A stretch of 64,000 nucleotides of DNA from Rhodococcus sp. OK302. Lineage in GTDB: Bacteria > Actinomycetota > Actinomycetes > Mycobacteriales > Mycobacteriaceae. The stretch lies in assembly GCF_002245895.1 (NCBI RefSeq), contig NZ_NPJZ01000001.1, positions 372,001 through 436,000 on the forward strand. The letters are read 5' to 3'. A program made the translations under genes and the position numbers. The notes under the pieces were generated by a model. It did no database searches. It saw only the letters and a program-made list of their open reading frames with translations, and was not told the DNA's origin. Positions 54,101 to 63,635 of the stretch are shown here, in pieces (the first letter of the stretch is position 1; each line of letters opens with the position of its first letter).

Positions 54101-55695
54101 AACGCTTCCGAAAACCGGTGACTGAATTCGGCGTCCTCGGGACAGATCGCTTCCGGTAAGGCCGGATAGCGAATGCCGAATTCATAGATTCGACAATCTA
54201 TTTCCCGAGTATTGACGACGCGGTACGGACGCTCGTCGAGTACGTCGACGCCGAAACTCTGCAGGATGGGCAACACTTCGCCGAGAGACACCGATCGTCC
54301 GCCCACATACAGGGTCAGACCTGCCCGTCCGGAGAATGCCAGTTCAACCCCGTCGACGAAAAGACGCTCGAGTACGACGAGGTCACGCAGGGCACGATCG
54401 ATATTCCAGTCGTGCTTGTACCCGGCTGGTAGCGCGGCGCAGTAGTGCGCCAAAGCTGACGAGTCGCACCGAAGATGCTCGGGATCGGCAGCCGACAAGG
54501 CGTCCTCCCACGTCCGGCATGCCTCCACCACGCGCTCCCGAATCCGATCTGCAACCGCGGACGGGACCCCCACCCCACCCAAGGAGTCGACCGACATCGT
54601 GAAGTGCACTACAGCAAGCGGAAACTCGGATATTCGACTGGAAAATTCGAGTGCATATGCACCCAATTCGGATTTCAGCACTCCTTCGATCGCAGTGCGG
54701 ATGGTGGTGCTGTAGCGCTCCCGCGGGACGAATACGAGCGCTGACACACTGTTCCCGGACGGCAGGGGGCGCACGTACACATGCACGTTGTTGCGGCCGT
54801 CGACGCCCGAGACTTCGGTCAATGATCGATACAGCAGGTCCGGATCTGCTGTGAAAAGTTCGGTGAGCGGCAATGCCTGCACCATCTCGGTCATGGCCCT
54901 CCCCGCAAAGGAATCGACGGAATGCCCACTACGCGTGAGTACGTCACGCACCCGGCGACCGATTGCCGGAATATCGAAGACGTGTGCGTTGCGGCCGGCC
55001 GACGTGAACGAACCGATGAACGCGTGTTCCCGCCCACCCCAATCGACGGTCACGACCGCGGTGTACTCCGACTTCTCGATCCCTGAGACAAAGGGCATCG
55101 ACGTCACTCGAAGTACAGGGGTTCCCGGAAGCGTTGCAGCGAAAGCACCGATCCACGGATGTCCTTCGAGCAGCCCCAACGACCGTCGTAGTTCGAGTCC
55201 GTCGCGAAGTTGGTATCCGATGACAGTGAAATTGCCTCTGCCACACCATCGAAGAAAGTCCACCGCATCGCGAACTCGCTCATCGTACGGCGAGTCTTCG
55301 CCTCCCAGTTCAGCTTCCACGTCGACGCGAACCGCACTCAACGGGCCGACAGACTGATTCACCACTCGCATCTGCGCGAGAGCAGTTTCGATGCAGACAT
55401 GCAGTTCTCGGCCGGCCTCCGGCGAGATATCCCCCCGGAGCGAGACGTGAATCCACGACTCCGACGTCGCCGCATCACTCTTCTCCGCCGCTCCCGGTAC
55501 CGAAGCCAACACGCCGTCAGCGTCCCGTTCGACATTCAGGACCGGATGTAGGACGACAGCTGCGATGGCATGGACGCGGGAGATCGCGAGCAGCACTGAA
55601 TCCACTATGCCCGGCATATCATCGGTCACGATCTGGACGGCATGGCCGATCGACGACTCCTGGCCGAGAACGTGAATCCGACACTGGCCAGTCAT
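51169..55695 (-). CDS. gdh: Large NAD-dependent glutamate dehydrogenase (GDH2/180-kDa class)
   Basis: At 1508 aa it belongs to the L_180 class (usual length about 1600). N-terminal ACT-like regulatory segments (~1-600) lead to the catalytic core with [30 protein letters not shown] (cited in parts: [18 protein letters not shown]), the lysine region [12 protein letters not shown], and [16 protein letters not shown] for NAD. It oxidises glutamate to 2-oxoglutarate and ammonia. The ATG at 55695 has AAGGA 4 nt upstream; a TTG at 55761 is an upstream option. Lying between the two hut units, it completes histidine breakdown to the TCA cycle. It is convergent with nothing and may have its own promoter in 55696-56131. 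Confidence 0.9.
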   Translation of the reverse strand: [1508 protein letters not shown]

Positions 55696-56131
55696 TCGTT
55701 CCTTCGCGAGCGCAAAGTGGCATCTGAGCACTTCGTCGGCATCCGCTACTCGACGACCCAACTCACCGAAATACTGGCGTCTGAAGGCTGGGAATCCCGT
55801 CTCGTCGTCGAACTCCTCACCCCGAGGTCGACTGTGGGCTTAGTGATCATCTGGGCGGGAACAGCTTTCATATCGGCACCTTCCATCGGACGCGATTTCG
55901 CTTCCGTAGATGTTGTGGATAGACCCCCCGACAAATTGCGATGCCTGGGCGGCCCGATCGGGCGCCGTCTTGACAGCGGGTTGTCTATACAGGACTATAC
56001 ATTTAATCGAGTTCGAACGTGAGCCAGCACACAACTGCGGTAAGAAGGAAGTACGCCGACTACACGGACGGACCGCGACCACGGCTATCAACACCAGCCA
56101 CGGCGATCACCACGAAGCGAAGGACAACATC
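55696..56131. other. Divergent intergenic region between gdh and hutU (436 bp)
   Basis: No gene is supported here. It must hold the promoters of gdh (minus) and hutU (plus). The putative HutC site at 55981-56006 lies 125 bp ahead of hutU, and AAGGA (56119-56124 area) precedes the hutU ATG. Confidence 0.6.
55981..56006 (+). promoter_or_regulatory. Putative HutC operator upstream of hutU
   Basis: Reads TTGTCTATACA then GGACTATACATTTAA, matching the site at 51091-51117 at nearly every position in opposite genomic orientation, each reading toward its hut unit. CTATACA is repeated with a 10-bp period. Confidence 0.6.
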
Positions 56132-57808
56132 ATGGCGAACATCTCGACACCCGGACACGGTCCCCGGCCCGTCCGCGCGCCCCGAGGCAACCAGCTGACC
56201 TGCTTGGGATGGCAACAAGAAGGCGCGATGCGCATGCTGATGAACAACCTTGATCCCGAGGTTGCCGAGCACCCCGACAGCCTCGTGGTCTACGGCGGCA
56301 CCGGCCGCGCAGCCCGTAGTTGGGCAGCGTTCGACGCCATGATCGCCACCTTGAAGACACTGAAGAACGACGAGACGATGCTCGTTCAATCCGGCAAACC
56401 CGTCGGCGTCTTCCGCACCAACGAGTGGGCGCCCCGTGTGCTCATCGCCAACTCCAACCTTGTCGGAGACTGGGCCAACTGGGAAGAATTCCGGCGCCTC
56501 GAAGATCTTGGACTGACCATGTACGGCCAGATGACGGCCGGCTCGTGGATCTACATCGGAACCCAGGGCATCCTCCAGGGAACGTACGAAACCTTCGGCG
56601 CGATCGCCAAGAAGCGCTACGACGGTTCCCTCGCCGGAACCATCACCCTCACAGCCGGTCTCGGCGGCATGGGCGGAGCTCAACCGCTCGCCGTCACCAT
56701 GAACGACGGTGTCGCAATCTGCGTCGACTGCGATGTCACCCGAATCGACCGTCGGATCGCGCACAAGTACCTCGACACCAAGGCCGACAGCATCGAGCAT
56801 GCACTCGAACTTGCCGTCGCGGCGCGCGACGCCAAGCAGCCACTGTCTATCGGCCTCGAAGGCAATGCGGCAGAGGTCTTTCCGACCATGCTTGCCATGA
56901 ACGCACCGATCGACATTGTCACCGATCAAACCTCCGCACACGACCCTCTCGCCTATCTCCCCCTCGGAATCGCCTTCGCGGATATGAAGACGATGTCCGA
57001 GAAGGATCCGCAGAAGTTCACCGAGGACTCCCGCCAGGCGATGGCAGTGCACGTCAAAGCGATGGTCGGATTCATGGATGCCGGCGCCGAGGTATTCGAC
57101 TACGGCAACTCCATCCGCGACGAAGCCCGAAAGGCCGGCTACGACCGTGCATTCGACTTCCCCGGATTTGTCCCCGCCTACATCCGTCCACTCTTCGAAG
57201 AAGGTCTCGGCCCCTTCCGTTGGGCCGCACTCTCCGGCGACCCCAAGGACATCGAGGCCACCGACAAAGCCATCCTCGAACTTTTCCCCGACAACGAGCA
57301 CCTGCACCGGTGGATCAAGATGGCCGGCGAAAAGGTTGCGTTCGAAGGACTTCCGGCACGCATCTGCTGGCTCGGATACGGCGAGCGCCATCTTGCCGGC
57401 CTGAAGTTCAACGAGATGGTCGCCTCGGGAGAGCTGTCTGCGCCAATTGTCATCGGACGCGATCACCTCGACTCGGGATCCGTTGCCTCCCCGTACCGCG
57501 AAACGGAATCGATGATCGACGGATCCGACGCTATTGCTGACTGGCCACTGCTCAATGCACTGGTCAACACCGCATCCGGCGCGTCCTGGGTATCGCTGCA
57601 CCAGGGTGGCGGCGTCGGGATGGGTCGATCCATCCATGCCGGACAGGTGTGCATCGCCGACGGCACCGAAATGGCAGCCAAAAAACTCGAAGCCGTTCTC
57701 ACCAATGACCCCGGAATGGGCGTCATTCGTCACGCCGACGCCGGATACGACCACGCCATCGACACCGCGGCCACCCGCGGCGTACGCATCCCGATGAACG
57801 AGAACTAA
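56132..57808 (+). CDS. hutU: Urocanate hydratase (urocanase)
   Basis: A 558-aa enzyme converting urocanate to imidazolone-5-propionate with tightly bound NAD+. Family landmarks: [50 protein letters not shown] for NAD binding, and the C-terminal [19 protein letters not shown]. Length is normal. The ATG at 56132 has AAGGA 8 nt upstream. It is first in the hutUIG operon, 32 bp before hutI. Confidence 0.95.
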   Translation: MANISTPGHGPRPVRAPRGNQLTCLGWQQEGAMRMLMNNLDPEVAEHPDSLVVYGGTGRAARSWAAFDAMIATLKTLKNDETMLVQSGKPVGVFRTNEWAPRVLIANSNLVGDWANWEEFRRLEDLGLTMYGQMTAGSWIYIGTQGILQGTYETFGAIAKKRYDGSLAGTITLTAGLGGMGGAQPLAVTMNDGVAICVDCDVTRIDRRIAHKYLDTKADSIEHALELAVAARDAKQPLSIGLEGNAAEVFPTMLAMNAPIDIVTDQTSAHDPLAYLPLGIAFADMKTMSEKDPQKFTEDSRQAMAVHVKAMVGFMDAGAEVFDYGNSIRDEARKAGYDRAFDFPGFVPAYIRPLFEEGLGPFRWAALSGDPKDIEATDKAILELFPDNEHLHRWIKMAGEKVAFEGLPARICWLGYGERHLAGLKFNEMVASGELSAPIVIGRDHLDSGSVASPYRETESMIDGSDAIADWPLLNALVNTASGASWVSLHQGGGVGMGRSIHAGQVCIADGTEMAAKKLEAVLTNDPGMGVIRHADAGYDHAIDTAATRGVRIPMNEN

Positions 57809-57840
57809 ACCCGTACCACCACCCCGAGTGAGGAAAAACA

Positions 57841-59031
57841 TTGACCACGAACGGTTCTCGAACCACGGTACTGACCAATATCGGGACCCTCGTTACCAAT
57901 GACCCGACCCTGGGTGAGGGCAAACTCGGCCTACGCCACGACGCGGCAATTGCCTTCGAGGAGGGTGTCGTGGCGTGGGTCGGTAACTCTACCGACGCTC
58001 CGGCCGCCGATATCGGTCAGGATATGGGCGGCCGGGCGGTCCTACCCGGCTTCGTGGAGAGCCACTCGCACCTGGTATTCGGTGGCGAACGCGCCGAGGA
58101 ATTCGCCGCTCGAATGGCCGGAGAAGAATACGCGGCTGGTGGCATTCGCACCACCATCGAGGCCACTCGCGCGGCAACCGACGAGCAGTTACAGGCCAAC
58201 GTCCGTCGGTTGCTCGACGAAGCCTTACGTTCGGGCAGCACCACCGTCGAATGCAAAACCGGATACGGGCAGAACACCGAGAGCGAACTTCGCAGCACAC
58301 TGATCGCCGGCCAGTTCACGGATGAGGTCACATTGTTGGCGGCGCATGTTCCGCCACCGGAATACTCGTCTCGCGTAGATGATTACGTAGCCATGGCCTG
58401 TGACGAGATGATTCCGGCGTGCGCTCCGCACGCGAAGTGGATCGACGTCTTCTGCGAACGCGGTGCTTTCAATCGTGAACAGGCGCACGCCGTTCTGAGC
58501 GCGGGAGTCAAAGCTGGATTGATTCCCCGCGTTCACGGCAACCAACTCGGCGAAGGACCCGGAGTTCAGTTGGCTGTCGAGATGGGCGCTGCATCGGTAG
58601 ACCACGTCACCTACGTGACCGCCGAAGACATCGACGCCCTGGCGCAAAGTTCGACTGTCGCGACGCTACTGCCGGGTGCTGATTTCTCCACTCGCAACAG
58701 TTATCCCGACGCGCGAGCACTGCTCGACGCCGGCGTGACTGTCGCACTGGGCGCAGACTGCAACCCTGGCACCTGCTACACGACCAGCCTGCCGTTCTGT
58801 ATCGCCCTTGCCGTACGCGAAATGCACATGACGCCCGCAGAAGCGGTGTGGTCGGCAACTGCTGGTGGCGCTCAGGCATTGCTGCGCAACGACATCGGAC
58901 GTTTGAGCATCGGAATGCGTGCCGACGCGCTGTCACTCGACGCACCTTCCTATCTGCACCTCGCCTACCGCCCCGGAGTACAACTGGTCCGACAAGTGTG
59001 GAAGCACGGACAACTCACCACCACCTACTGA
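57841..59031 (+). CDS. hutI: Imidazolonepropionase
   Basis: A 396-aa amidohydrolase that opens imidazolone-5-propionate to N-formimino-L-glutamate. Metal ligands are visible in [29 protein letters not shown] and LGADCNPGT, with [14 protein letters not shown] in between. The start is TTG with GAGGA 7 nt upstream. It lies second in hutUIG, 26 bp before hutG. Confidence 0.94.
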   Translation: MTTNGSRTTVLTNIGTLVTNDPTLGEGKLGLRHDAAIAFEEGVVAWVGNSTDAPAADIGQDMGGRAVLPGFVESHSHLVFGGERAEEFAARMAGEEYAAGGIRTTIEATRAATDEQLQANVRRLLDEALRSGSTTVECKTGYGQNTESELRSTLIAGQFTDEVTLLAAHVPPPEYSSRVDDYVAMACDEMIPACAPHAKWIDVFCERGAFNREQAHAVLSAGVKAGLIPRVHGNQLGEGPGVQLAVEMGAASVDHVTYVTAEDIDALAQSSTVATLLPGADFSTRNSYPDARALLDAGVTVALGADCNPGTCYTTSLPFCIALAVREMHMTPAEAVWSATAGGAQALLRNDIGRLSIGMRADALSLDAPSYLHLAYRPGVQLVRQVWKHGQLTTTY

Positions 59032-59057
59032 AGTTCCTACCTACCCCGGAGGCTGTC

Positions 59058-60041
59058 GTGGCACACACCATCGTTGTCGATATCGCACCGAAACCCTGGA
59101 CCGGCCGCTCTGACGGAACCACCGCCGAACACCTTCGCTGGCACCATGCGGTGCAGCCGTATTCGGAACAAGCCCCTGCCGGCGGCTGCGTGATCGTCGG
59201 GTTTTCCAGCGATGAAGGCGTACGACGCAACAAGGGCCGCCGCGGCGCTGCCGACGGACCGGACGCTCTGCGCGGCGCCCTGGCGTCGATGGCGCTGACA
59301 GAGCCCCTGAGAATTCAAGACGCCGGTACCGTCGCCGTGCGGGGAGAGGAACTCGAAGTCGGCCAAGCTGCCCTCGGCGCCGCTGTCAGCGCAGCACTCG
59401 ACTCCGGACATTTTCCCGTAGTCCTCGGCGGTGGGCACGAGATCGCCTACGGGACGTATCTCGGGGTGGCAGATTCCGTACTGCGAACACCCGACACACG
59501 TCTCGGAATTTTGAATCTCGATGCACACTTTGACCTTCGTGGCGATCCGACCCCGAGCTCCGGCACACCGTTCCGTCAAATCGCGGACGCCGAACTCGCT
59601 GCGGAAACCACACACCGCTACAGCGTCATCGGCATCAGCCAGCCGAGCAACACCACTGCGCTCTTCGACACCGCTCGTGAACTGGATGTGGCGTATCTGC
59701 TCGACGACGAATGCGGGATCGGCGATCGAGAGCGAGTCGACAGTTTTGTCACCGATTTCCTCGATGACGTCGACATCGTCTATCTCACTATCGATCTGGA
59801 TGTTCTGGCTGCGTCAGTAGCACCCGGCGTCAGCGCACCTGCCGCCTACGGAGTGCCGTTGGAGACTGTTCAATACGTGTGCGATCGCATCGCAGCCAGT
59901 GGCAAGCTGACGGTTCTCGATGTAGCCGAACTGAATCCGTCACTCGATATCGACAACCGCACAGCCCGTACCGCCGCTCGGCTGATTCACCGTATCGTCA
60001 CGAAACACGTGCGAAGGAACAATCCGCCAACGGAATCCTGA
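59058..60041 (+). CDS. hutG: Formimidoylglutamase
   Basis: A 327-aa arginase/ureohydrolase-family enzyme splitting N-formimidoylglutamate to glutamate and formamide. The manganese ligands are in VVLGGGHEIAYG, ILNLDAHFDLRGD and LTIDLDVLAAS. The GTG at 59058 has GGAGG 6 nt upstream, although the frame is open into hutI. This is the four-step (HutHUIG) version of the pathway, yielding formamide rather than formylglutamate. Confidence 0.93.
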   Translation: MAHTIVVDIAPKPWTGRSDGTTAEHLRWHHAVQPYSEQAPAGGCVIVGFSSDEGVRRNKGRRGAADGPDALRGALASMALTEPLRIQDAGTVAVRGEELEVGQAALGAAVSAALDSGHFPVVLGGGHEIAYGTYLGVADSVLRTPDTRLGILNLDAHFDLRGDPTPSSGTPFRQIADAELAAETTHRYSVIGISQPSNTTALFDTARELDVAYLLDDECGIGDRERVDSFVTDFLDDVDIVYLTIDLDVLAASVAPGVSAPAAYGVPLETVQYVCDRIAASGKLTVLDVAELNPSLDIDNRTARTAARLIHRIVTKHVRRNNPPTES

Positions 60042-60053
60042 CTCCACTCCCCG

Positions 60054-60947
60054 CTAGACGGTGAGCTTGGTCTTCAACGTCGAGATTGTGTCCGTCGAGA
60101 GTCCGAGGCCGGATGTCAGGTAGTTGTCGAACGTGCCGAAATTGGTGGAGATCTCGTCGAGTCCGGCCTGCAGGAACTCAGGAGAAACTCCCGCGATTAC
60201 CTTCATCGCGGCACCAGCCTGCTCACCCTTCGCCGCGGTCACCTGAGCTGCGGTGGCCGCGATCGAATCCTTCGAATACTCGTTGGTGAGTAGGTAATTG
60301 CTCATGACTGTCGCGTCGTCGACGCCCGCGATCTTCAGGAGCATTGCGCTCGTCCAGCCGGCACGATCCTTGCCTGCCGTGCAGTGAAAGAGCTGCGGCC
60401 CATCGGTCGCGGCAATCTCGGTCAGTAACTTGCCGAACTGCACACGCATCGCCGCGTCGGTCACAAACTGTCGATTCATGCCGGTCAGCAGCGCCCCAGC
60501 GCCTTCCGGCGTGGAAAGATCCACCGACGACGCGACAGATGCGCTCGGAGTGACACCGATGATGTTCACGTTCGTGTAGTTCGCCCCGGCTGGAACGCGG
60601 TCCGGCCCCTTGGCGATTTCCGCCTCGGTTCGCAGATCGTAAACTGCCTTCAGCCCAAGGGCATCCAACGTTGCAGCGTCGGCATCGTTCGTGATCAGAG
60701 CATTGGAGCGGTAGAGAACGCCTTCACGAACACGGCGTCCATCAGATGTGGTGTATCCGCCGTCGGGCCCCGCCAGGTCCCGGAAGTTGTTGGCGGAAAC
60801 CAGCCTTGGTGTCACTGCCGCGACCGTTGCCTGCGACGACTGCGACGACGTGGTGGCTGCCGATTCGTTACTTGCCGACTGTCCGCATCCGGAGAGCCCA
60901 ACTGTTAGCGCTGCGGCAATACCGACAATGATAAGACGGGAATTCAC
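60054..60947 (-). CDS. Lipoprotein tyrosine phosphatase (Y_phosphatase3 family)
   Basis: A 297-aa protein with a lipoprotein signal (ALTVGLSGCGQS; lipobox Cys near 21) and a Ser/Thr-rich linker, so it should be anchored outside the membrane. The catalytic P-loop HCTAGKDRAGW carries Cys and Arg of the CX5R motif, and NNFRDLAGPDGGYTTSDGR at the N-terminus is typical of the MptpB-like family, which acts on phosphotyrosine, phosphoserine or phosphoinositides. The start is GTG with GGAG close by. It converges on hutG with 12 bp between the stops. Confidence 0.87.
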   Translation of the reverse strand: MNSRLIIVGIAAALTVGLSGCGQSASNESAATTSSQSSQATVAAVTPRLVSANNFRDLAGPDGGYTTSDGRRVREGVLYRSNALITNDADAATLDALGLKAVYDLRTEAEIAKGPDRVPAGANYTNVNIIGVTPSASVASSVDLSTPEGAGALLTGMNRQFVTDAAMRVQFGKLLTEIAATDGPQLFHCTAGKDRAGWTSAMLLKIAGVDDATVMSNYLLTNEYSKDSIAATAAQVTAAKGEQAGAAMKVIAGVSPEFLQAGLDEISTNFGTFDNYLTSGLGLSTDTISTLKTKLTV

Positions 60948-61068
60948 AATTCTCCTTCAAAGGTTCACAAGTGCAACTACTGCATCGTGTGCGGAGAAGG
61001 TGTCGCGATTGTGACTGCCTGGCCAACGGTCGGTGTCCGGAAACTGACGTCTCCGGACCCCGGCACCG

Positions 61069-62013
61069 CTACACGATTCCCACGGGCCGATCACCGACGA
61101 TAGAGATCCGATCCATCACCCGACGCTCCGGAAAATAGTCACTGGCCGCGTAGTGCTGGCACGCCCGGTTATCCCAGAAGGCAACGGTGTTCGGCTCCCA
61201 CTTCAACCGCACCTGAAATTCCGGACGGTTGATGTGACGGTAGAGCAACGTGAGGAGTTCATTCGATTCGTCCTCCGACACTCCCACGATTCGCTGCGTA
61301 AATGTCATGTTGACGAACAGAACTCGTCGACCACTCTCCGGGATGACTCGAACAACCGGGTGCTGCACGGCCGGAAACTGCGGGCGTAGCGCCTCTACCG
61401 ATTCCGCCGGCATGGACTTGCCGAAGGAATTGATCCAATCATGCTCGGCAACAAGAGGATCGATTCGATCCTTGATTTCTTGCGGAAGGAGCTCATACGC
61501 CGCAGCCGTGTCTGCCCAGAGTGTGTCACCGCCGACTTCGGGAACCTCGACGGCTCGAAGCACCGCCGCAAACGAGGGGAACTCATGCCATGTCACGTCG
61601 TTGTGCCAGTTGTTTTCGACACCACCGACCATCGCATCTTTCGCCAGGGTCGTGACGTCGGCGTCCGTCTGTCCGGGTTGGAAGAACTTGAAAAACGGAT
61701 GCTGTTCCAGCGCTCCCCATCGTTCCGCGAACGCCCGATGCTCAGCGCGGTCGATGTCCTGATCCCGAAAGAACAACACCTTCCACTCGAGAAGCGCCCG
61801 ACGCAGATCATGCATGACCTCGTCCGACAGGTCGCCGCCCAGACGAAGTCCGGAGATTTCGGCACCGATAGTTGGTGCGATCTTCTTGACGGAGAAATTT
61901 GTATATGGCTCAGGCTCTACAGATTCCGGGTTTCGCCGGGCGACCAACGGGCCATAGGCAGCAAGCGGATCGGTGGGAATCGGGTGGATCGTGGTGGGAA
62001 ACAGAACTGCCAT
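61069..62013 (-). CDS. TauD/TfdA-family alpha-ketoglutarate-dependent dioxygenase
   Basis: A 314-aa non-heme iron enzyme. The HxD motif is in ENNWHNDVTWHEFPS, followed by GGDTLWADTAAAYELL, and the distal His and 2-oxoglutarate Arg lie in FWDNRACQHYAASDY and RRVMDRISI. Members hydroxylate taurine, alkyl sulfates, phenoxyacetates and others; AtsK-type alkylsulfatases are in this family, but substrate is not assigned here. GAGGAG precedes the ATG at 62013. It lies 59 nt after the acyl-CoA synthetase on the same strand. Confidence 0.87.
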   Translation of the reverse strand: MAVLFPTTIHPIPTDPLAAYGPLVARRNPESVEPEPYTNFSVKKIAPTIGAEISGLRLGGDLSDEVMHDLRRALLEWKVLFFRDQDIDRAEHRAFAERWGALEQHPFFKFFQPGQTDADVTTLAKDAMVGGVENNWHNDVTWHEFPSFAAVLRAVEVPEVGGDTLWADTAAAYELLPQEIKDRIDPLVAEHDWINSFGKSMPAESVEALRPQFPAVQHPVVRVIPESGRRVLFVNMTFTQRIVGVSEDESNELLTLLYRHINRPEFQVRLKWEPNTVAFWDNRACQHYAASDYFPERRVMDRISIVGDRPVGIV

Positions 62014-62058
62014 CGAACACTCCTCAAATGCAACCCTAGTGAACCAGATCACATTAGG

Positions 62059-62076
62059 TTAAGGAGCTTTCCTTAA
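62059..62076. promoter_or_regulatory. TTAAGGA-GCTT-TCCTTAA inverted repeat
   Basis: Perfect 7-bp arms overlapping the stop of the acyl-CoA synthetase gene and 46 bp ahead of the dioxygenase start; possible internal operator. Confidence 0.4.
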
Positions 62077-63596
62077 TCTGTCAACAGTGTCCCCTTGATC
62101 TCGTTCTTGAGCACCTTTCCTACCTTCGATCGCGGCAAGTCTTCCCAGACGATTACCTGCTTGGGAGTCTTCACACTTCCGATGCGCGCCTTCACGAAAG
62201 CCATGACCTCGGCGTCGTCGATTACGACGCCTGAATGCGGTTGAACCACCGCCACAACCCGTTCACCCCACTTGTCGTCCGGCAAGCCGATCACCCCGCA
62301 ATCCTGAATTCCCGGATACGCCATGAGTGCCTGTTCCACTTCAACCGAATACACGTTGAAGCCTCCGGTGATGATCATGTCCTTGGCCCGATCGACGATG
62401 AACAGAAAATTGTCCTCGTCCAGATACCCGATATCGCCGGTGTGATGCCAACCGTGTGCCGACGCTTCAGCTGTGGCTTCAGGATTCTTGAAATAGCCGG
62501 CCATCACGAGGGAACTTCGGATAACCACCTCGCCTCGAGCGCCCCGCCCCAGCAGGTTCCCCTTGTCGTCCATGATCCCCACCGTCACCAACGGCGACGG
62601 CCGACCAGCAGATGACAGCCTCTCCGTCGCAATAGCTCCGTCCGGACCGAAGTGATCTTTCGGTGCCATCGTCGAAATCATCATCGGAGCTTCGCTTTGT
62701 CCGAACAGTTGCGCCATGACCGGCCCGATCTTGCCGATCGCCTCGCCCAGCCGGGTCGGTGAGATCGGCGCCGCTCCATACCAGAAGCATTGCAGTGAAC
62801 CAAGATCCGCGTCTCCCAGATCGGGGTGCTCGAGCAGCATGTAGATGAGCGTCGGCGGCAGGAAGGTATGCGTGACCTTGTGGGTTTGCACATTTTCCAG
62901 GAAAGCACCCAGATCCGGTTTCGGCATGATCACCACTTCCCCGCCCAGCGCCATGATGGGAAAGCACAACACCCCCGCCGCGTGAGTCAACGGTGCCAGC
63001 GCCAGATACACCGGGCGCCCCTCGAACGGATAGCTCATGAGGGTGATCGCTGTCATCGTCTCGATGTTGTGCCCGGTCAGCATGACACCTTTGGGTCGAC
63101 CAGTTGTACCGCCGGTTCCGACGAGCATGGTCACATCATCAGGCGGATCGACGTCGAGTTCATCGACGCCCATCCAGCTTTCGAGCGACTGGGCAAAATC
63201 GGTGTCACCGTCAATGCAGACAAGCGTGACCAACTTCGGCAGCGCATCCTTGATCTGTTCCACCAACGACGCATACGACTTCTGGAAGAACAGTGCTCGA
63301 GTATCGAAGAGATCCAACAAGTCCCGGTTCTCCGCGGCTTCGTTGCGCGGATTGATCGGACACCACACTGCGCCTGCCCGGCTGATCCCGAAGACACAGG
63401 AGAAGGAGACCGGATCGTTTCCGGACAGGATGGCAACCTTGTCCCCAGGCCCAATTCCGGAGGCCGCGAGCGACGCAGCAAAACGGCTACTGAACTGCTG
63501 GACATCGCAATAGGAGAGCGTGCGCTCTCCCATCGTCAAACAGGGAGCGGCGGAACCCAGAGAGGCTCCCTTGTCGAGATAATCGGTCAAACGCAT
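62073..63596 (-). CDS. Acyl-CoA synthetase (FadD-type, ANL superfamily)
   Basis: A 507-aa adenylate-forming ligase: P-loop VGTGGTTGRPKGVML, WYGAAPISP, GWHHTGDIGYLDED, hinge RAKDMIITGGFNVYSVEVE and the C-terminal lysine in PRSKVGKVLKNEI. It would activate a carboxylic acid as CoA thioester; chain type is not evident. It lies upstream of the dioxygenase gene and downstream of a saccharopine-dehydrogenase-like gene, probably one operon. Confidence 0.88.
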   Translation of the reverse strand: MRLTDYLDKGASLGSAAPCLTMGERTLSYCDVQQFSSRFAASLAASGIGPGDKVAILSGNDPVSFSCVFGISRAGAVWCPINPRNEAAENRDLLDLFDTRALFFQKSYASLVEQIKDALPKLVTLVCIDGDTDFAQSLESWMGVDELDVDPPDDVTMLVGTGGTTGRPKGVMLTGHNIETMTAITLMSYPFEGRPVYLALAPLTHAAGVLCFPIMALGGEVVIMPKPDLGAFLENVQTHKVTHTFLPPTLIYMLLEHPDLGDADLGSLQCFWYGAAPISPTRLGEAIGKIGPVMAQLFGQSEAPMMISTMAPKDHFGPDGAIATERLSSAGRPSPLVTVGIMDDKGNLLGRGARGEVVIRSSLVMAGYFKNPEATAEASAHGWHHTGDIGYLDEDNFLFIVDRAKDMIITGGFNVYSVEVEQALMAYPGIQDCGVIGLPDDKWGERVVAVVQPHSGVVIDDAEVMAFVKARIGSVKTPKQVIVWEDLPRSKVGKVLKNEIKGTLLTD

Positions 63597-63635
63597 GACG
63601 GGAGCCCCTCGGGTCGTGAACGAAATAGAAACTGG

